NCBI GenBank assembly: GCA_002071485.1
Contig: MWFF01000065.1
Location: 1 to 64,000 of the forward strand
Direction of reading: 5' to 3'
Length of the DNA: 64,000 nucleotides
Source: Verrucomicrobia bacterium ADurb.Bin006
Lineage (GTDB): Bacteria; Verrucomicrobiota; Verrucomicrobiia; Limisphaerales; J093
Both the position numbers and the translations under genes were made by a program. Positions 43,730-52,309 of this stretch are shown in pieces. The notes beneath the pieces are model-generated. The model saw only the letters and a program-made list of their open reading frames with translations. It had not been told where the DNA came from and did not search any database. How positions within the stretch are numbered: the stretch's first letter is position 1; every line of letters starts with the position of its first letter.

Positions 43730-44560
43730 ATGACAGCGAGGCGCGGATGCGATTTTGTTGGGTCCGACTGGAAGGCCGTGCTCGCCCACAACGGGCTCGG
43801 CGATTTCGAGGCGCTGTGGCATCTGGAGGCCGTTGAGGTCGACGCGCGCAATTGTCATCGCGGCGGCTGGAGCGCAGTGTCACGCTGGGAACTCGCCCTG
43901 CCGAACGGTGGCGTGGCGCGGGTCTATATTAAGCGCCAACAGAATTTTCGCACGCGCTCGTTGCGGCATCCGCTCGCAGGCGATCCGACGGCGTTGCGCG
44001 AATTTCGCCAGATGGAGTTTCTGCGCCGCCGGGGGATTCCGTGTCCGGAGACGGTCTACTGTGCAGTCCGCCGGCGGGGGCGGGAACATCGCGCCGTGCT
44101 TGTGACCGAAGAACTCGACGGATTCGCCGACCTCGAAGAGCTTGCGGCACGCTGGGTCCGAGACGGCAAGGCGCCGCCTGGAGTGCGGCGTCGCGTCGTC
44201 GACGCCGTGGCGGAACTGATTGGCAAGCTGCACGCGCACCGCATCCGGCATGGCTGCCTTTATCCGAAGCACCTCTTCGCCCGGATCGGCGCGGACGGCC
44301 GGGTGGAGCTGCGGTTGATCGATCTCGAGAAATCCGGATGGCGTCCGTTGAGAGCCTTGTTTGTGGTGCACGACCTGGCGGCGTTGTGTCAGCACGCAAT
44401 GAAGGCATGGAGCCGCAGCGAACGTCTGCGCTTTCTTTGCGGTTATCTCGGAAGGAAACGAGCGACACCCCCGGTGCGACGCCTGTGGCGGCGCATCGAT
44501 GCGCGGCTCGCTCGCAGGAGGCAGCGGCGACTGCCGGCCACCGGCCCGCGTGCAAGCTGA
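43730..44560 (+). CDS. Lipopolysaccharide kinase (InaA/WaaP/KdkA) family protein
   Basis: This 276-aa protein is of the Kdo/WaaP protein-kinase-like fold. It contains the beta-strand Lys in VARVYIKRQQNF, followed by RTRSLRHPLAGDPTALREF, and the catalytic-loop-like HRIRHGCLYPKHLF with the metal Asp in LRLIDLEKSGWR. The family phosphorylates sugars of the LPS inner core. The ATG at 43730 is chosen; the longer frame would cover the methyltransferase gene. It probably works with the preceding methyltransferase on an outer-membrane glycolipid. Bases 44561-44812 hold no gene. Confidence 0.88.
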   Translation: MTARRGCDFVGSDWKAVLAHNGLGDFEALWHLEAVEVDARNCHRGGWSAVSRWELALPNGGVARVYIKRQQNFRTRSLRHPLAGDPTALREFRQMEFLRRRGIPCPETVYCAVRRRGREHRAVLVTEELDGFADLEELAARWVRDGKAPPGVRRRVVDAVAELIGKLHAHRIRHGCLYPKHLFARIGADGRVELRLIDLEKSGWRPLRALFVVHDLAALCQHAMKAWSRSERLRFLCGYLGRKRATPPVRRLWRRIDARLARRRQRRLPATGPRAS

Positions 44561-44812
44561 ATTGGCCCGCGCCGAGCTCAACACGCTGCCCAAGCACAAA
44601 AACGAATCTCCTGCACAATGTCGGTTTTGCCAGCTCAATAATAATACCACCGTCTCGGTGCCAATCTTTGTTTCGTCCTGAATCGGTGTGGGGACTGTCT
44701 TCGCACCGAGTCGGTGAGGGTCCAGATCATGAGCGGCGCGACAGTTCGCCAATCCTGATGCGGCGGACCAGACGGTCAAATGACCACAGGCCGGACATCA
44801 GGCGCAGTTTCG

Positions 44813-45688
44813 CTACGGGCGGAGCAAGGCGACCTGATTTGTCTTGAGCCAGCCGACGCCGCGGCTGGCGCCTGAGACCTGGAACCACCCGCGTTTTTCG
44901 TCGAGGACGACCAGTTCCTGGCCATCCGGGAGAGTCTGCAGGCTGGGTGATTCGTCGAGGGGACCGTGCCTGAGAATGGTCTCGGGTTGGACGACAACGG
45001 CGTGTCGGGTGAGGCCTTGGTCGTGCCATGTCGTGAACAGGCCCATCGCGCTGAAGAGGAGGGCGACACCGCCTGCGACGATGGGGAGTCTGAGGCGGGC
45101 GGCCAGGGAAGGGTTCAGGTGCAGGAGGCTCCAGAGACCTAGCCATCCCCAGGTGAGAACCGCCGTGAGGACTGTCCATTGGTCGAGCGTGAGACGCGGC
45201 AGCGCGCGGCGCCAGCGGGAGGCTGGGGCGGGCGGGCCGCCCTGGATTTGGGTGCGGGTGAAGCGCAGGTTGGCCTGGATATCCGGGTCGCGGGGGGCGA
45301 GGCGTTCGGCGTGGCGATACCAGAGCAGGGCACGGCCCAATTGGCCCGCTTTGAAGCAGGCGTTTCCGAGGTTGTAGCAGACCGAGGCGGAGATTTTGCC
45401 CGACTCGAGGACGCGGGTGTAGGAAGCGATGGCCTCGGTATAATCGTTCTTTTCGTATTGGAGGTTGCCGCGTTCGAAGTTGACGGCGGGGGCATCGGCG
45501 GCCCGCACCGTTGCTGCAAGAATGAGGAGCAGCAGGAAAAGCCACGACGTGCGGTGCGGCAGGCAGGTCGGTGCAGGCAGGTGGGAGAGGGTCGGGCTGC
45601 CTGCCGCGTCGGATGCGGCGCAGGGGCGTCTGGAGTGCGGCGCTTCAGCGCCGCGGTTCGCGTCGGAGTTCATGGGCGGTGTGCTCAT
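44813..45688 (-). CDS. TPR and SH3 domain membrane protein (BatE-like)
   Basis: This 291-aa protein starts with a disordered stretch and a signal/TM (about residues 46-62, TSWLFLLLLILAATV). Residues 68-145 contain two tetratricopeptide repeats (FERGNLQYEKNDYTEAIASY; LGNACFKAGQLGRALLWYRH). Two TM segments follow (about 170-188 and 200-218), then an SH3-like domain (residues 227-291, with the VVVLDEKRGWFQVSG type strand). This is the BatE architecture that closes bat operons. Its ATG overlaps the batD stop by 4 bp (ATGA). Confidence 0.85.
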   Translation of the reverse strand: MSTPPMNSDANRGAEAPHSRRPCAASDAAGSPTLSHLPAPTCLPHRTSWLFLLLLILAATVRAADAPAVNFERGNLQYEKNDYTEAIASYTRVLESGKISASVCYNLGNACFKAGQLGRALLWYRHAERLAPRDPDIQANLRFTRTQIQGGPPAPASRWRRALPRLTLDQWTVLTAVLTWGWLGLWSLLHLNPSLAARLRLPIVAGGVALLFSAMGLFTTWHDQGLTRHAVVVQPETILRHGPLDESPSLQTLPDGQELVVLDEKRGWFQVSGASRGVGWLKTNQVALLRP

Positions 45689-47541
45689 GGTCCGGTTTGA
45701 ATCTTCTGGAGTTGGCGTAAGGCGGATTTGACTCTGGCTGCGACGGCTTGGAGGTCGTGGCTGATGGCGCCTGGGGCATAGCGCTGCTGATTGCAGGCTT
45801 GGAACAGTTCATGGAGGTCGGCGATGAGCTCCGGCGGGACATCGTATTCGGGCAACTGGTTCTCGAGCACGGCCTCGGTGATGGCGGCTGAGGGAAGATC
45901 GAGCCGCTCGCCCAGTTGTTCCTGCAAGAGGCGAAATATGACGGCGAAGAAGCCGTTGGCGTCGCCTCTGGCGGCGTGTTTCGACAGTTCGCCTAGACCC
46001 TGGCGGATCACGCGCTGAACAGCCGCGCGCCGAACCGTGCGGGGGTGGGCGGCCAGGTGTTCGCGGCGTTTGCGCCATGCGAAGGCTGCGCCGAGCAGGA
46101 GCAGCGGGACCAGTTGAAGGGCGAGGAACGAGTGACGGAGCAGGAGAGGCGGCCGGATTTGGGCCAATGCGCCCATCCGCTGTTTAAGACCGACGATGTC
46201 GTCAGGCGGGGCAGGGGAGGACTGGCTCGATGAAGGGGCGGCGGGGGAAGGCGTCAACGCATTCGCGCGTCCGGCGGGTCTGACGACGATGGGCGTGGGC
46301 GGGTGGGTGAGCGTTCGATACGCCTTAAGCGCGGGGTTGAAGAAGGCGAAGGAGAGCTCCGGGAGGGTCTTCACGCCGACGTGCTGCGGGACGACATCGT
46401 ATTGGAATATTTTGGCGCCTTCCACGCCCAGCGGATCGGTGGTCTCGATCTCGGTCGTGGGCGGGTATGTTGTGAAATCGCGCCAAGAATCCAGCGGGGG
46501 GAGGTTGACGCTCTCGAGGGAGCCTTTGCCTGTCACCTGCACTTTAAGCCGGATGGGCTCACCCACGGCGACGTTGGTGGGGCTGGCCATGACCGAGAAT
46601 GCGAAGTCGCCGACCGCCCCGGCGAACTCCGCGGGCCGGTTGTCCTTGGGCAGGGGGTGAACTTCGATAGCGAGAAGATCGCTGGTCAGCTTGAGGGGGC
46701 GCAATTCGTAACGCGGCCTGAAAGGATTGTCGAAGAAGTCCTCGAACGGGTCGCCTGTCCGCCTGCGCTCGGTCGGAATGCGCAGGGAGAGGCGGCATTC
46801 GGCAGGGCCGAGCTCGAGGATGCCCTCGCGGTTCGCGACGGCTGTGGTCATGAGCGAGATCAGGTGATAGACGGCGTTGCCGATCTGCACCTGACGGGGC
46901 GCCGATTGGTGCGCCTTGCCGAAGGTGAATCCGGCCCCCGGCAGCGGCTGCATCTGGATGTCTTGTCCGCTCACAACGTAGAGCTGGGTCTCGATCGGGA
47001 GGACTTCGCCGACATAGACGTTGGTCTTGGCGGCGGTCAGGCGCAGGAAAGCGAGTTGGCCTTGCGCTTCCGACTCTGTCACTTGCGCATCCGCCTTGAC
47101 GACCTTGAGAGTGAGCGGTTCGGTCGAGAGCTTGTCGTTGCCGATAGGCGCGACGATGCGCGGGATGGTGTAGTCGCCCGGCTGGGTGGCGGTGACGAAA
47201 TAGAACAGGGTCAGCACCGACGACTGCTGGCGATTGACCAGGCGGATCGAAGAACCCTGGCCGCCGTAGGTGAACTGCACATTGGGCATTGGCGGAAAAG
47301 TCGGGGCCTCGGAGGGCTGACAGTTCTCGAAATTCAGCGAAAGTTTGGCGCTCTCGCCAACACGGATTGTGGAGCGATCGAGGGTGGCGGTCAGTTGAGC
47401 TGCATGCAGCGTAAGGAGCGCGGACAGGATCGCCACAAGGCAGAGAATCGAGCGAACAGGGGATGCGCCGAGACGCGCCATCGGCGCCGTGCCCGGCTGG
47501 CAGGCCTTGTTCAGACGTTCTGTGAATCTCTCCCGTTCCAT
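45685..47541 (-). CDS. batD: BatD family protein
   Basis: This 618-aa protein has a signal sequence (about residues 27-48, VRSILCLVAILSALLTLHA), then beta-rich BatD units (AQLTATLDRSTIRVGESA start; FFYVT-type segments; DNPFRPRYELRPLKL; PTNVAVGEPIRLKVQVTGKG). It has a TM near residue 475-492 (LQLVPLLLLGAAFAWRKRR) and a cytoplasmic helical C-terminus. BatD is the large periplasmic component of the Bat complex, first linked to aerotolerance in Bacteroides. It is followed by the BatE-like gene and preceded by the batB/C fusion with 53 nt. Confidence 0.88.
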   Translation of the reverse strand: MERERFTERLNKACQPGTAPMARLGASPVRSILCLVAILSALLTLHAAQLTATLDRSTIRVGESAKLSLNFENCQPSEAPTFPPMPNVQFTYGGQGSSIRLVNRQQSSVLTLFYFVTATQPGDYTIPRIVAPIGNDKLSTEPLTLKVVKADAQVTESEAQGQLAFLRLTAAKTNVYVGEVLPIETQLYVVSGQDIQMQPLPGAGFTFGKAHQSAPRQVQIGNAVYHLISLMTTAVANREGILELGPAECRLSLRIPTERRRTGDPFEDFFDNPFRPRYELRPLKLTSDLLAIEVHPLPKDNRPAEFAGAVGDFAFSVMASPTNVAVGEPIRLKVQVTGKGSLESVNLPPLDSWRDFTTYPPTTEIETTDPLGVEGAKIFQYDVVPQHVGVKTLPELSFAFFNPALKAYRTLTHPPTPIVVRPAGRANALTPSPAAPSSSQSSPAPPDDIVGLKQRMGALAQIRPPLLLRHSFLALQLVPLLLLGAAFAWRKRREHLAAHPRTVRRAAVQRVIRQGLGELSKHAARGDANGFFAVIFRLLQEQLGERLDLPSAAITEAVLENQLPEYDVPPELIADLHELFQACNQQRYAPGAISHDLQAVAARVKSALRQLQKIQTGP

Positions 47542-47594
47542 TGCCTCAATTCGACATGGTCATGTGAATCGGAATCGGACGCCCGACTGTCGTG

Positions 47595-49598
47595 TCACCA
47601 GTCCCGCCGCAGTCCCGACGGCGCGCGCTGGGCTTCGGGAGGCACGAAGATCATGGGGCGCTCCTCGGATCTAGCCGCTTCCAACAACTGCCGGGCCTGC
47701 TCGGGCGTCATCTGTCCCATGATGACGCGGCCCATGGCTGCATTGGTCTCCTGCGAGGCCGGTGGCTGTTGATTGCGCGGCTTGGGTTGGGCTTCTTCGC
47801 GTTCATTGGATTCGCGCCTTTCCTCCGGATTGGGCTCTTTCTCCTCTTGGGCCGCAGGCTGCGGTTGCTTGTCCTGCCGGGATGGGTCCTGGGACTGCGG
47901 TTGCGGCTGGCCGGATTCCTTCTCGTTCTTCTGCGGCTGTTGGTTCTTTTGGTTCTGTTGTTGTTCGTCTTGCTGTTGTTGTTGCTGACGCTCCTGATGT
48001 TGGTTCTCTTTGTCGGTTTTGTCCTGATTTGGCTGCGATTGGTCCTTCTGATTCTGGGACTGCTCCTGGTCCTGGTTCTTGTCCTGTTGCTGTTGCCGAT
48101 CCTGTTGCTGCTTGCGGAGTTCCTCGATCTTTCTGGCGACCAGGTCGCGATTGAACTGGGCATCTGCGTCCTTGGGATCGAGTTTCAGGCTGCTGTCGTA
48201 GTGGCGCAGGGCGTCTTCCCAATGAGCCAGCGTGTTGGTGGCGGCTGAGGCGCGTTCGCCCAGGCGGTACTGGGTGTTGGCCAGATTGTAGTAGGCGCGG
48301 GCGAGGAGTTGCGGATCGGAGGAAAGGACGGCTGCGCTCAGGGCTGTGGCTGCTTCGTCAAACCGTCCGGCGCGATAGGCGGCCGTGCCGGCGTTGTAGT
48401 GGAGGCGCGGGTCTTCAGGCTTCTTCTCGAGCAGACGACGGTATTCCTGCTCGGCATTGGAGAAGTTGCCGGACTCGAACTCCTGGAAGGCTTTGTGGGC
48501 GGAGGCGTGGGCGCCCCAAGGGAAGAGCAGGAGAGCGAGCAGGGCGACCATTCTGCGCAACGCGGCGTTCGCGGCATTCGCAGTCACCTCCGTGCGCCGG
48601 ACGCGCTGGCGTTCGTTGACGAACATCTCAGCGAGCAGCAGGAAGATCGCAAGGCCGAGCGGCCATTGAAAGCGCTCGTAGTATTGGCGGAAACGGCGGG
48701 CGGCGTGCTCGCTGCGGGGCAGAGGGGCCAGCCGGACCTCATAGAGCAGCTTCAACGGATCCGGACCGCTGAGGCGCAGCATATCGCCCTTGGTTTTGGC
48801 GGCGATCTGTTCGAGCAACTGCATGTTAAGTTTTGAGACGACCGTCTGGCCGTCAAAATCTGACAGGTAAGTGGTTTTGCCTTGCTCGTCAACCACGCGC
48901 AGACGGTCACCTTCGAGCGTGCCGATGCCGACGGGGAAGATCAGGATTCCGGCATCGGCAGCCCGTGCGGCGGCTTCGAGCACGCCGGCCTCGTGATCCT
49001 CGCCATCGGTGAAGAGAACGAGAATCTTATGGTTGTCTTCGCTCTCCTTGAAGGCGCGGATGGCGGTGTCGATGGCCTCGGCGATAGCCGTGCCGCCTTG
49101 GGGGATGGTGTCGACATCGAGGTAATTGACGCTTTCGGCGAAGGCGTTGTCATCGAGCGTGAGGGGGCATTGGAGGAACGCGGTGCCCGCGAACGCAATC
49201 AGCCCGAGACGATCCGAGCGGGCTGCGCGCATCAAATCCAGAGCGGCGAGTTTGGCCCGGGCGAGCCGGTTGGGCGCCACGTCGGTGGCCAGCATGCTGC
49301 GGGAGGTATCGACGGCCACCAGGATGTCCAATCCGCGCTGATGGACTTCTTCCCAGGCGAATCCCAGTTGGGGGCGCGCCAGGGCGAACAGGATCAAGGC
49401 CACGGCGGCGCCCAGAAAGACGAGGCGCAGCTTCTGTCGACGGGTCGACACGCCGACTGTCAACTGGGCGAGCAGTCGGGATTGGACGAACTGGGCGATC
49501 ATCGCCTGTTTCTTGCGCCAGGCCCAAACCAGGAACCAGGCGAGCAGGGGCAGGACGGCCGCCAGCAACCAGAGCATTTGGGGATGGGCGAAGGTCAT
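47595..49598 (-). CDS. BatB-BatC fusion: VWA domain plus TPR and Gln-rich tail
   Basis: This 667-aa membrane protein has TM helices at about 8-26 and 57-74. A VWA domain covers about 90-290, with the MIDAS motif DTSRS (D97, S99, S101), a TFLQCPLTLDDN segment and a FTDGEDH segment; a further TM lies near 315-330. A second hydrophobic segment (about 348-366, MVALLALLLFPWGAHASA) opens a BatC-like part with TPR repeats (370-475). The last 180 residues are Gln/Asn/Lys-rich (QQQDKNQDQEQSQNQ pattern) and end in a conserved-looking RRDW. BatB and BatC are separate genes in Bacteroides. It lies 3 nt after batA. Confidence 0.9.
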   Translation of the reverse strand: MTFAHPQMLWLLAAVLPLLAWFLVWAWRKKQAMIAQFVQSRLLAQLTVGVSTRRQKLRLVFLGAAVALILFALARPQLGFAWEEVHQRGLDILVAVDTSRSMLATDVAPNRLARAKLAALDLMRAARSDRLGLIAFAGTAFLQCPLTLDDNAFAESVNYLDVDTIPQGGTAIAEAIDTAIRAFKESEDNHKILVLFTDGEDHEAGVLEAAARAADAGILIFPVGIGTLEGDRLRVVDEQGKTTYLSDFDGQTVVSKLNMQLLEQIAAKTKGDMLRLSGPDPLKLLYEVRLAPLPRSEHAARRFRQYYERFQWPLGLAIFLLLAEMFVNERQRVRRTEVTANAANAALRRMVALLALLLFPWGAHASAHKAFQEFESGNFSNAEQEYRRLLEKKPEDPRLHYNAGTAAYRAGRFDEAATALSAAVLSSDPQLLARAYYNLANTQYRLGERASAATNTLAHWEDALRHYDSSLKLDPKDADAQFNRDLVARKIEELRKQQQDRQQQQDKNQDQEQSQNQKDQSQPNQDKTDKENQHQERQQQQQQDEQQQNQKNQQPQKNEKESGQPQPQSQDPSRQDKQPQPAAQEEKEPNPEERRESNEREEAQPKPRNQQPPASQETNAAMGRVIMGQMTPEQARQLLEAARSEERPMIFVPPEAQRAPSGLRRDW

Positions 49599-49601
49599 CG
49601 T

Positions 49602-50597
49602 TCAGGGCAATTTGCGCCAGACGGTCTGGCTGAGGATGATTTCGAGCATGAGGAGGAGGAAGGCGGGCAGCGCCAGCCAGGGGAAGAGTTCTTTGAACCG
49701 CTGGTATTTCTTGGCCTCGACCTCCGTCTTTTCGAGCCGGTCAATCTCGTCGTAGATCTCGCGCAGCTTGGCGGTGTCGGTGGCCCGGTAGTAGGCGCCG
49801 CCGGTGCGCTGGGCGATCTGCCGCAGCGCCTCTTCGTCGATATCGACATCGACCTGCTGATAGCGTTTGTAGCCGAAGGGGTCGATGTAGGGCATGGGCG
49901 CCTTGCCGCGGGTGCCGACGCCGATGGTGTAGACTTTGACACCGAGGGCCTGGGCCGCTTCGGCGGCGGTGGCTGGCGGCACTTTGCCTGCGTTGTTTTG
50001 GCCGTCGGTCATGAGGATCACGATCCTGCTTTTGGCCTGGAGGTCGCGCAGGCGATTGAGGGCTGCGCTGAGGGCGGAGCCGATGGCCGTGCCGTCTTCG
50101 ATGGTGCCCAGGTTCAACCGTTCGATTGTTTCGAGGAGGAACTCGTGGTCGAGCGTGGGCGGCGCAGCGATGTAGGGGCGTCCGGCGAAGGCGACCAGGC
50201 CGATCCGGTCGTTCTTGCGTTTGTGAACGAAAGTGCGGAGCACTTCCTTGGCCACCTGGAGGCGATTGGCCGGCTTGTCGCGGAGTTGAAAGTCCTCCGA
50301 CTTCATGCTGCCCGAGAGGTCGAGTGCCACCACGATGTCGACGCCGCTGGCTTTCACCTTGGCCTCGCCCAGGCCAATCTGGGGGCGTGCCAGGGCGATG
50401 ATCAACAGGGCCAGCGCAAGCCAGCGCATGCGGCGCAGGATGGCGCCGACGTGGGATTGGGTGAGGCCGGAGATGCCTTTGACCAGGGCCACCGAGGAGT
50501 AGAGGAAGGCGGGTTGACCGCCGAGCCGGCCTTTCAACCAGGCAGCCACGGGCAGAAGCACCAGACCAAGGAGAAGCCATGGATGGGCGAAGTGCAT
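49602..50597 (-). CDS. batA: BatA family VWA protein
   Basis: This 331-aa membrane protein has TM helices at about 5-20 and 55-72, a VWA domain from about 85 to 275 with MIDAS DLSGS (D93, S95, S97) and the VILMTDGQNN strand, and a C-terminal TM (about 305-325). It has the BatA architecture. A family feature is the YIDPFGYKRYQQVDVDIDE segment. The ATG at 50597 opens the first TM. It is 1 nt from the DUF4381-like gene and 3 nt from the next VWA gene, so translation is tightly linked. Confidence 0.9.
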   Translation of the reverse strand: MHFAHPWLLLGLVLLPVAAWLKGRLGGQPAFLYSSVALVKGISGLTQSHVGAILRRMRWLALALLIIALARPQIGLGEAKVKASGVDIVVALDLSGSMKSEDFQLRDKPANRLQVAKEVLRTFVHKRKNDRIGLVAFAGRPYIAAPPTLDHEFLLETIERLNLGTIEDGTAIGSALSAALNRLRDLQAKSRIVILMTDGQNNAGKVPPATAAEAAQALGVKVYTIGVGTRGKAPMPYIDPFGYKRYQQVDVDIDEEALRQIAQRTGGAYYRATDTAKLREIYDEIDRLEKTEVEAKKYQRFKELFPWLALPAFLLLMLEIILSQTVWRKLP

Positions 50598-50598
50598 A

Positions 50599-51297
50599 TC
50601 AGCCGTGACGGGATGGGTTGAATGCGGCGGCGGCCGGGGCTTCGCCTTGCTGAAGGCGATCGGGTTCGAGGTCCTCGAGACGGCTCCCGTCGCTTGCGGA
50701 AGGTGGAGTCTCTGGGCTCGGCGGAGCGGTCTCGGAGTCGAACGGATGGGGCTCTGTCTCCCCCACCAACCGGAGGGCGGCGGCGTGCAATTCGAGAAGC
50801 TCGACCTCGGTCGGTTCGTAGCGGGCGAACTTGACGAGGTCGCAGCGGGAGAGGAAGTCGCCCAGGCGCTCCTTCTGGTCGGCGTCGAGCCGTTCGCTGA
50901 TTTGGAGTTCGAGGAGAAACTCCTCGGTTGTGCGCTCGGGGGCATGCAGGTCGAACCGCTCCTCGAGATAGGCGCGCAGGGCGTTCGAGACGGCGACGCA
51001 GAACGGTTCGGGCTGGCTGAGGAATTTGAGGGCGGCCTGGAGCTTCTCGCGAGCGCGGACGTGGGCCGGCACGGAGGGCACGCTCGGGGGGCGGGTTCGA
51101 GCGCGGCGCCGCCTGGTCCAGGCGGTCCAGGCGCCGAGGAGGAGCGCGAGGAGCGCCAGGGCCCACGCCGCCCAGACCCAGGGGTTGGGGATTTCGACGG
51201 GCGGCTTGACCTCGCGAATGTCGAGTTCGACCGCGGCGTTGGTGGCGGGCGCCGACTGGGGCGGAGTGAGAATCTTGAGTGGAGCGCGCGTGGCCAT
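50599..51297 (-). CDS. DUF4381-like membrane protein of the bat operon
   Basis: This 232-aa protein has an N-terminal Pro-rich part with a DIREVKPPVEIP segment, a TM (about residues 38-60, VWAAWALALLALLLGAW), then a basic linker and a helical cytoplasmic domain (about 80-170) with AHVRAREKLQAALKFL and the LRAYLEERFDLHAPERT motif. That is the layout of DUF4381-type proteins between DUF58 and the VWA genes. The remainder is acidic and low complexity. Stop and start spacing of 1 nt on both sides places it firmly in the operon. Confidence 0.82.
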   Translation of the reverse strand: MATRAPLKILTPPQSAPATNAAVELDIREVKPPVEIPNPWVWAAWALALLALLLGAWTAWTRRRRARTRPPSVPSVPAHVRAREKLQAALKFLSQPEPFCVAVSNALRAYLEERFDLHAPERTTEEFLLELQISERLDADQKERLGDFLSRCDLVKFARYEPTEVELLELHAAALRLVGETEPHPFDSETAPPSPETPPSASDGSRLEDLEPDRLQQGEAPAAAAFNPSRHG

Positions 51298-51298
51298 G

Positions 51299-52255
51299 TC
51301 AACCGTGACGGCGGCGCTTCTCGCGCATCTCGAAGAAGCGCCCCAAAGCCGCCGCGTAGGGGCGATCGGTTCGCAGTTGGATGGAATCGACCTTGGCGGC
51401 ACGAAAGATTTTCAGGAGGTCGCGCTGGAATCGTTCCTGTCGCTGGACGAATGCATTTCGCTTGCGGTCGTCGCCGGTGTTGACTTCCACCACCTCGCCG
51501 GTCTCGGCGTCCTTGAGAACGAGGTAGCCGAGGTTGGGCAGGGCGAGTTCGAAACGGTCGATGATCTGGGCGGCGACGACGTCGTGGCGGCGATTGGCCT
51601 GGCGCAGGCAGGCGAGCGAGGCCTGGGCGAGGGTTTCGGAAAGGACAACGCGGCGGCGGAGATGCGCGGCCATTTCCATGCGGGTTGGAGTTGTCTGGCC
51701 CAGGAAATCGGAGAGGACGACCACGATGGCGCGGTGAGGCACGACGCGGCTCAGGAACTCGAGCGCGTTGTTCAAATCCGTGCCGGCGCGGCGCGGCTCC
51801 CAATAGAGGATGTCGCGAATGACGCGCAGCACGTGGCGCCGTCCCTTGCGCGGTGGGATGTACTTTTCGACCGTGTCGGTGAAGAGAATCAGGCCGACCT
51901 TGTCGTTGTTGCGGATGGCCGAGAAGGCGAGGACGGAGGCGACCTCGGCGGCCAGTTCGCGCTTGGATTGTTCTCCGGAGCCGAACAACCCGGACCCGCT
52001 CAAGTCGACGACGAGCACGACGGTCAGTTCGCGTTCCTCGACGAACTTCTTCACGAACGGATGATTCATCCGCGCCGTGACGTTCCAGTCGATGAATCGG
52101 ATTTCGTCTCCGGGCTGGTACTCGCGCACCTCGTCGAAGTTCATTCCCTGGCCTTTGAAGACGCTCTGGTAGCGTCCGGCCAGCGCCTCGCTCACGAGCC
52201 GGTTGGTGCGCAGCTCGATGAGGCGGATCTTTTTAATGATGTCTTTGGGAATCAT
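51299..52255 (-). CDS. DUF58 domain protein
   Basis: This 318-aa soluble protein begins MIPKDIIKKIRLIELRTNRL, the usual DUF58 start in bat operons. It has the family block QGMNFDEVREYQPGDEIRFI followed by DWNVTARM, and a VWA-like fold with VVDLSGSGLFG as degenerate MIDAS. Such proteins are partners of MoxR AAA ATPases and possibly assemble or insert the VWA proteins. It lies 54 nt after moxR and 1 nt before the DUF4381-like gene. Confidence 0.94.
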   Translation of the reverse strand: MIPKDIIKKIRLIELRTNRLVSEALAGRYQSVFKGQGMNFDEVREYQPGDEIRFIDWNVTARMNHPFVKKFVEERELTVVLVVDLSGSGLFGSGEQSKRELAAEVASVLAFSAIRNNDKVGLILFTDTVEKYIPPRKGRRHVLRVIRDILYWEPRRAGTDLNNALEFLSRVVPHRAIVVVLSDFLGQTTPTRMEMAAHLRRRVVLSETLAQASLACLRQANRRHDVVAAQIIDRFELALPNLGYLVLKDAETGEVVEVNTGDDRKRNAFVQRQERFQRDLLKIFRAAKVDSIQLRTDRPYAAALGRFFEMREKRRRHG

Positions 52256-52309
52256 CGGCGAATCCGCAACAGCGCGGGCCCGGTTGCTCGAGAAGCCCTC
52301 CCGCGGCCC

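Noticed and set aside
44654-44710. CTCGGTGC ... GCACCGAG inverted repeat as terminator
   Set aside because: The arms are only 8 bp with a 41-base loop and no T run follows, so a terminator cannot be supported.
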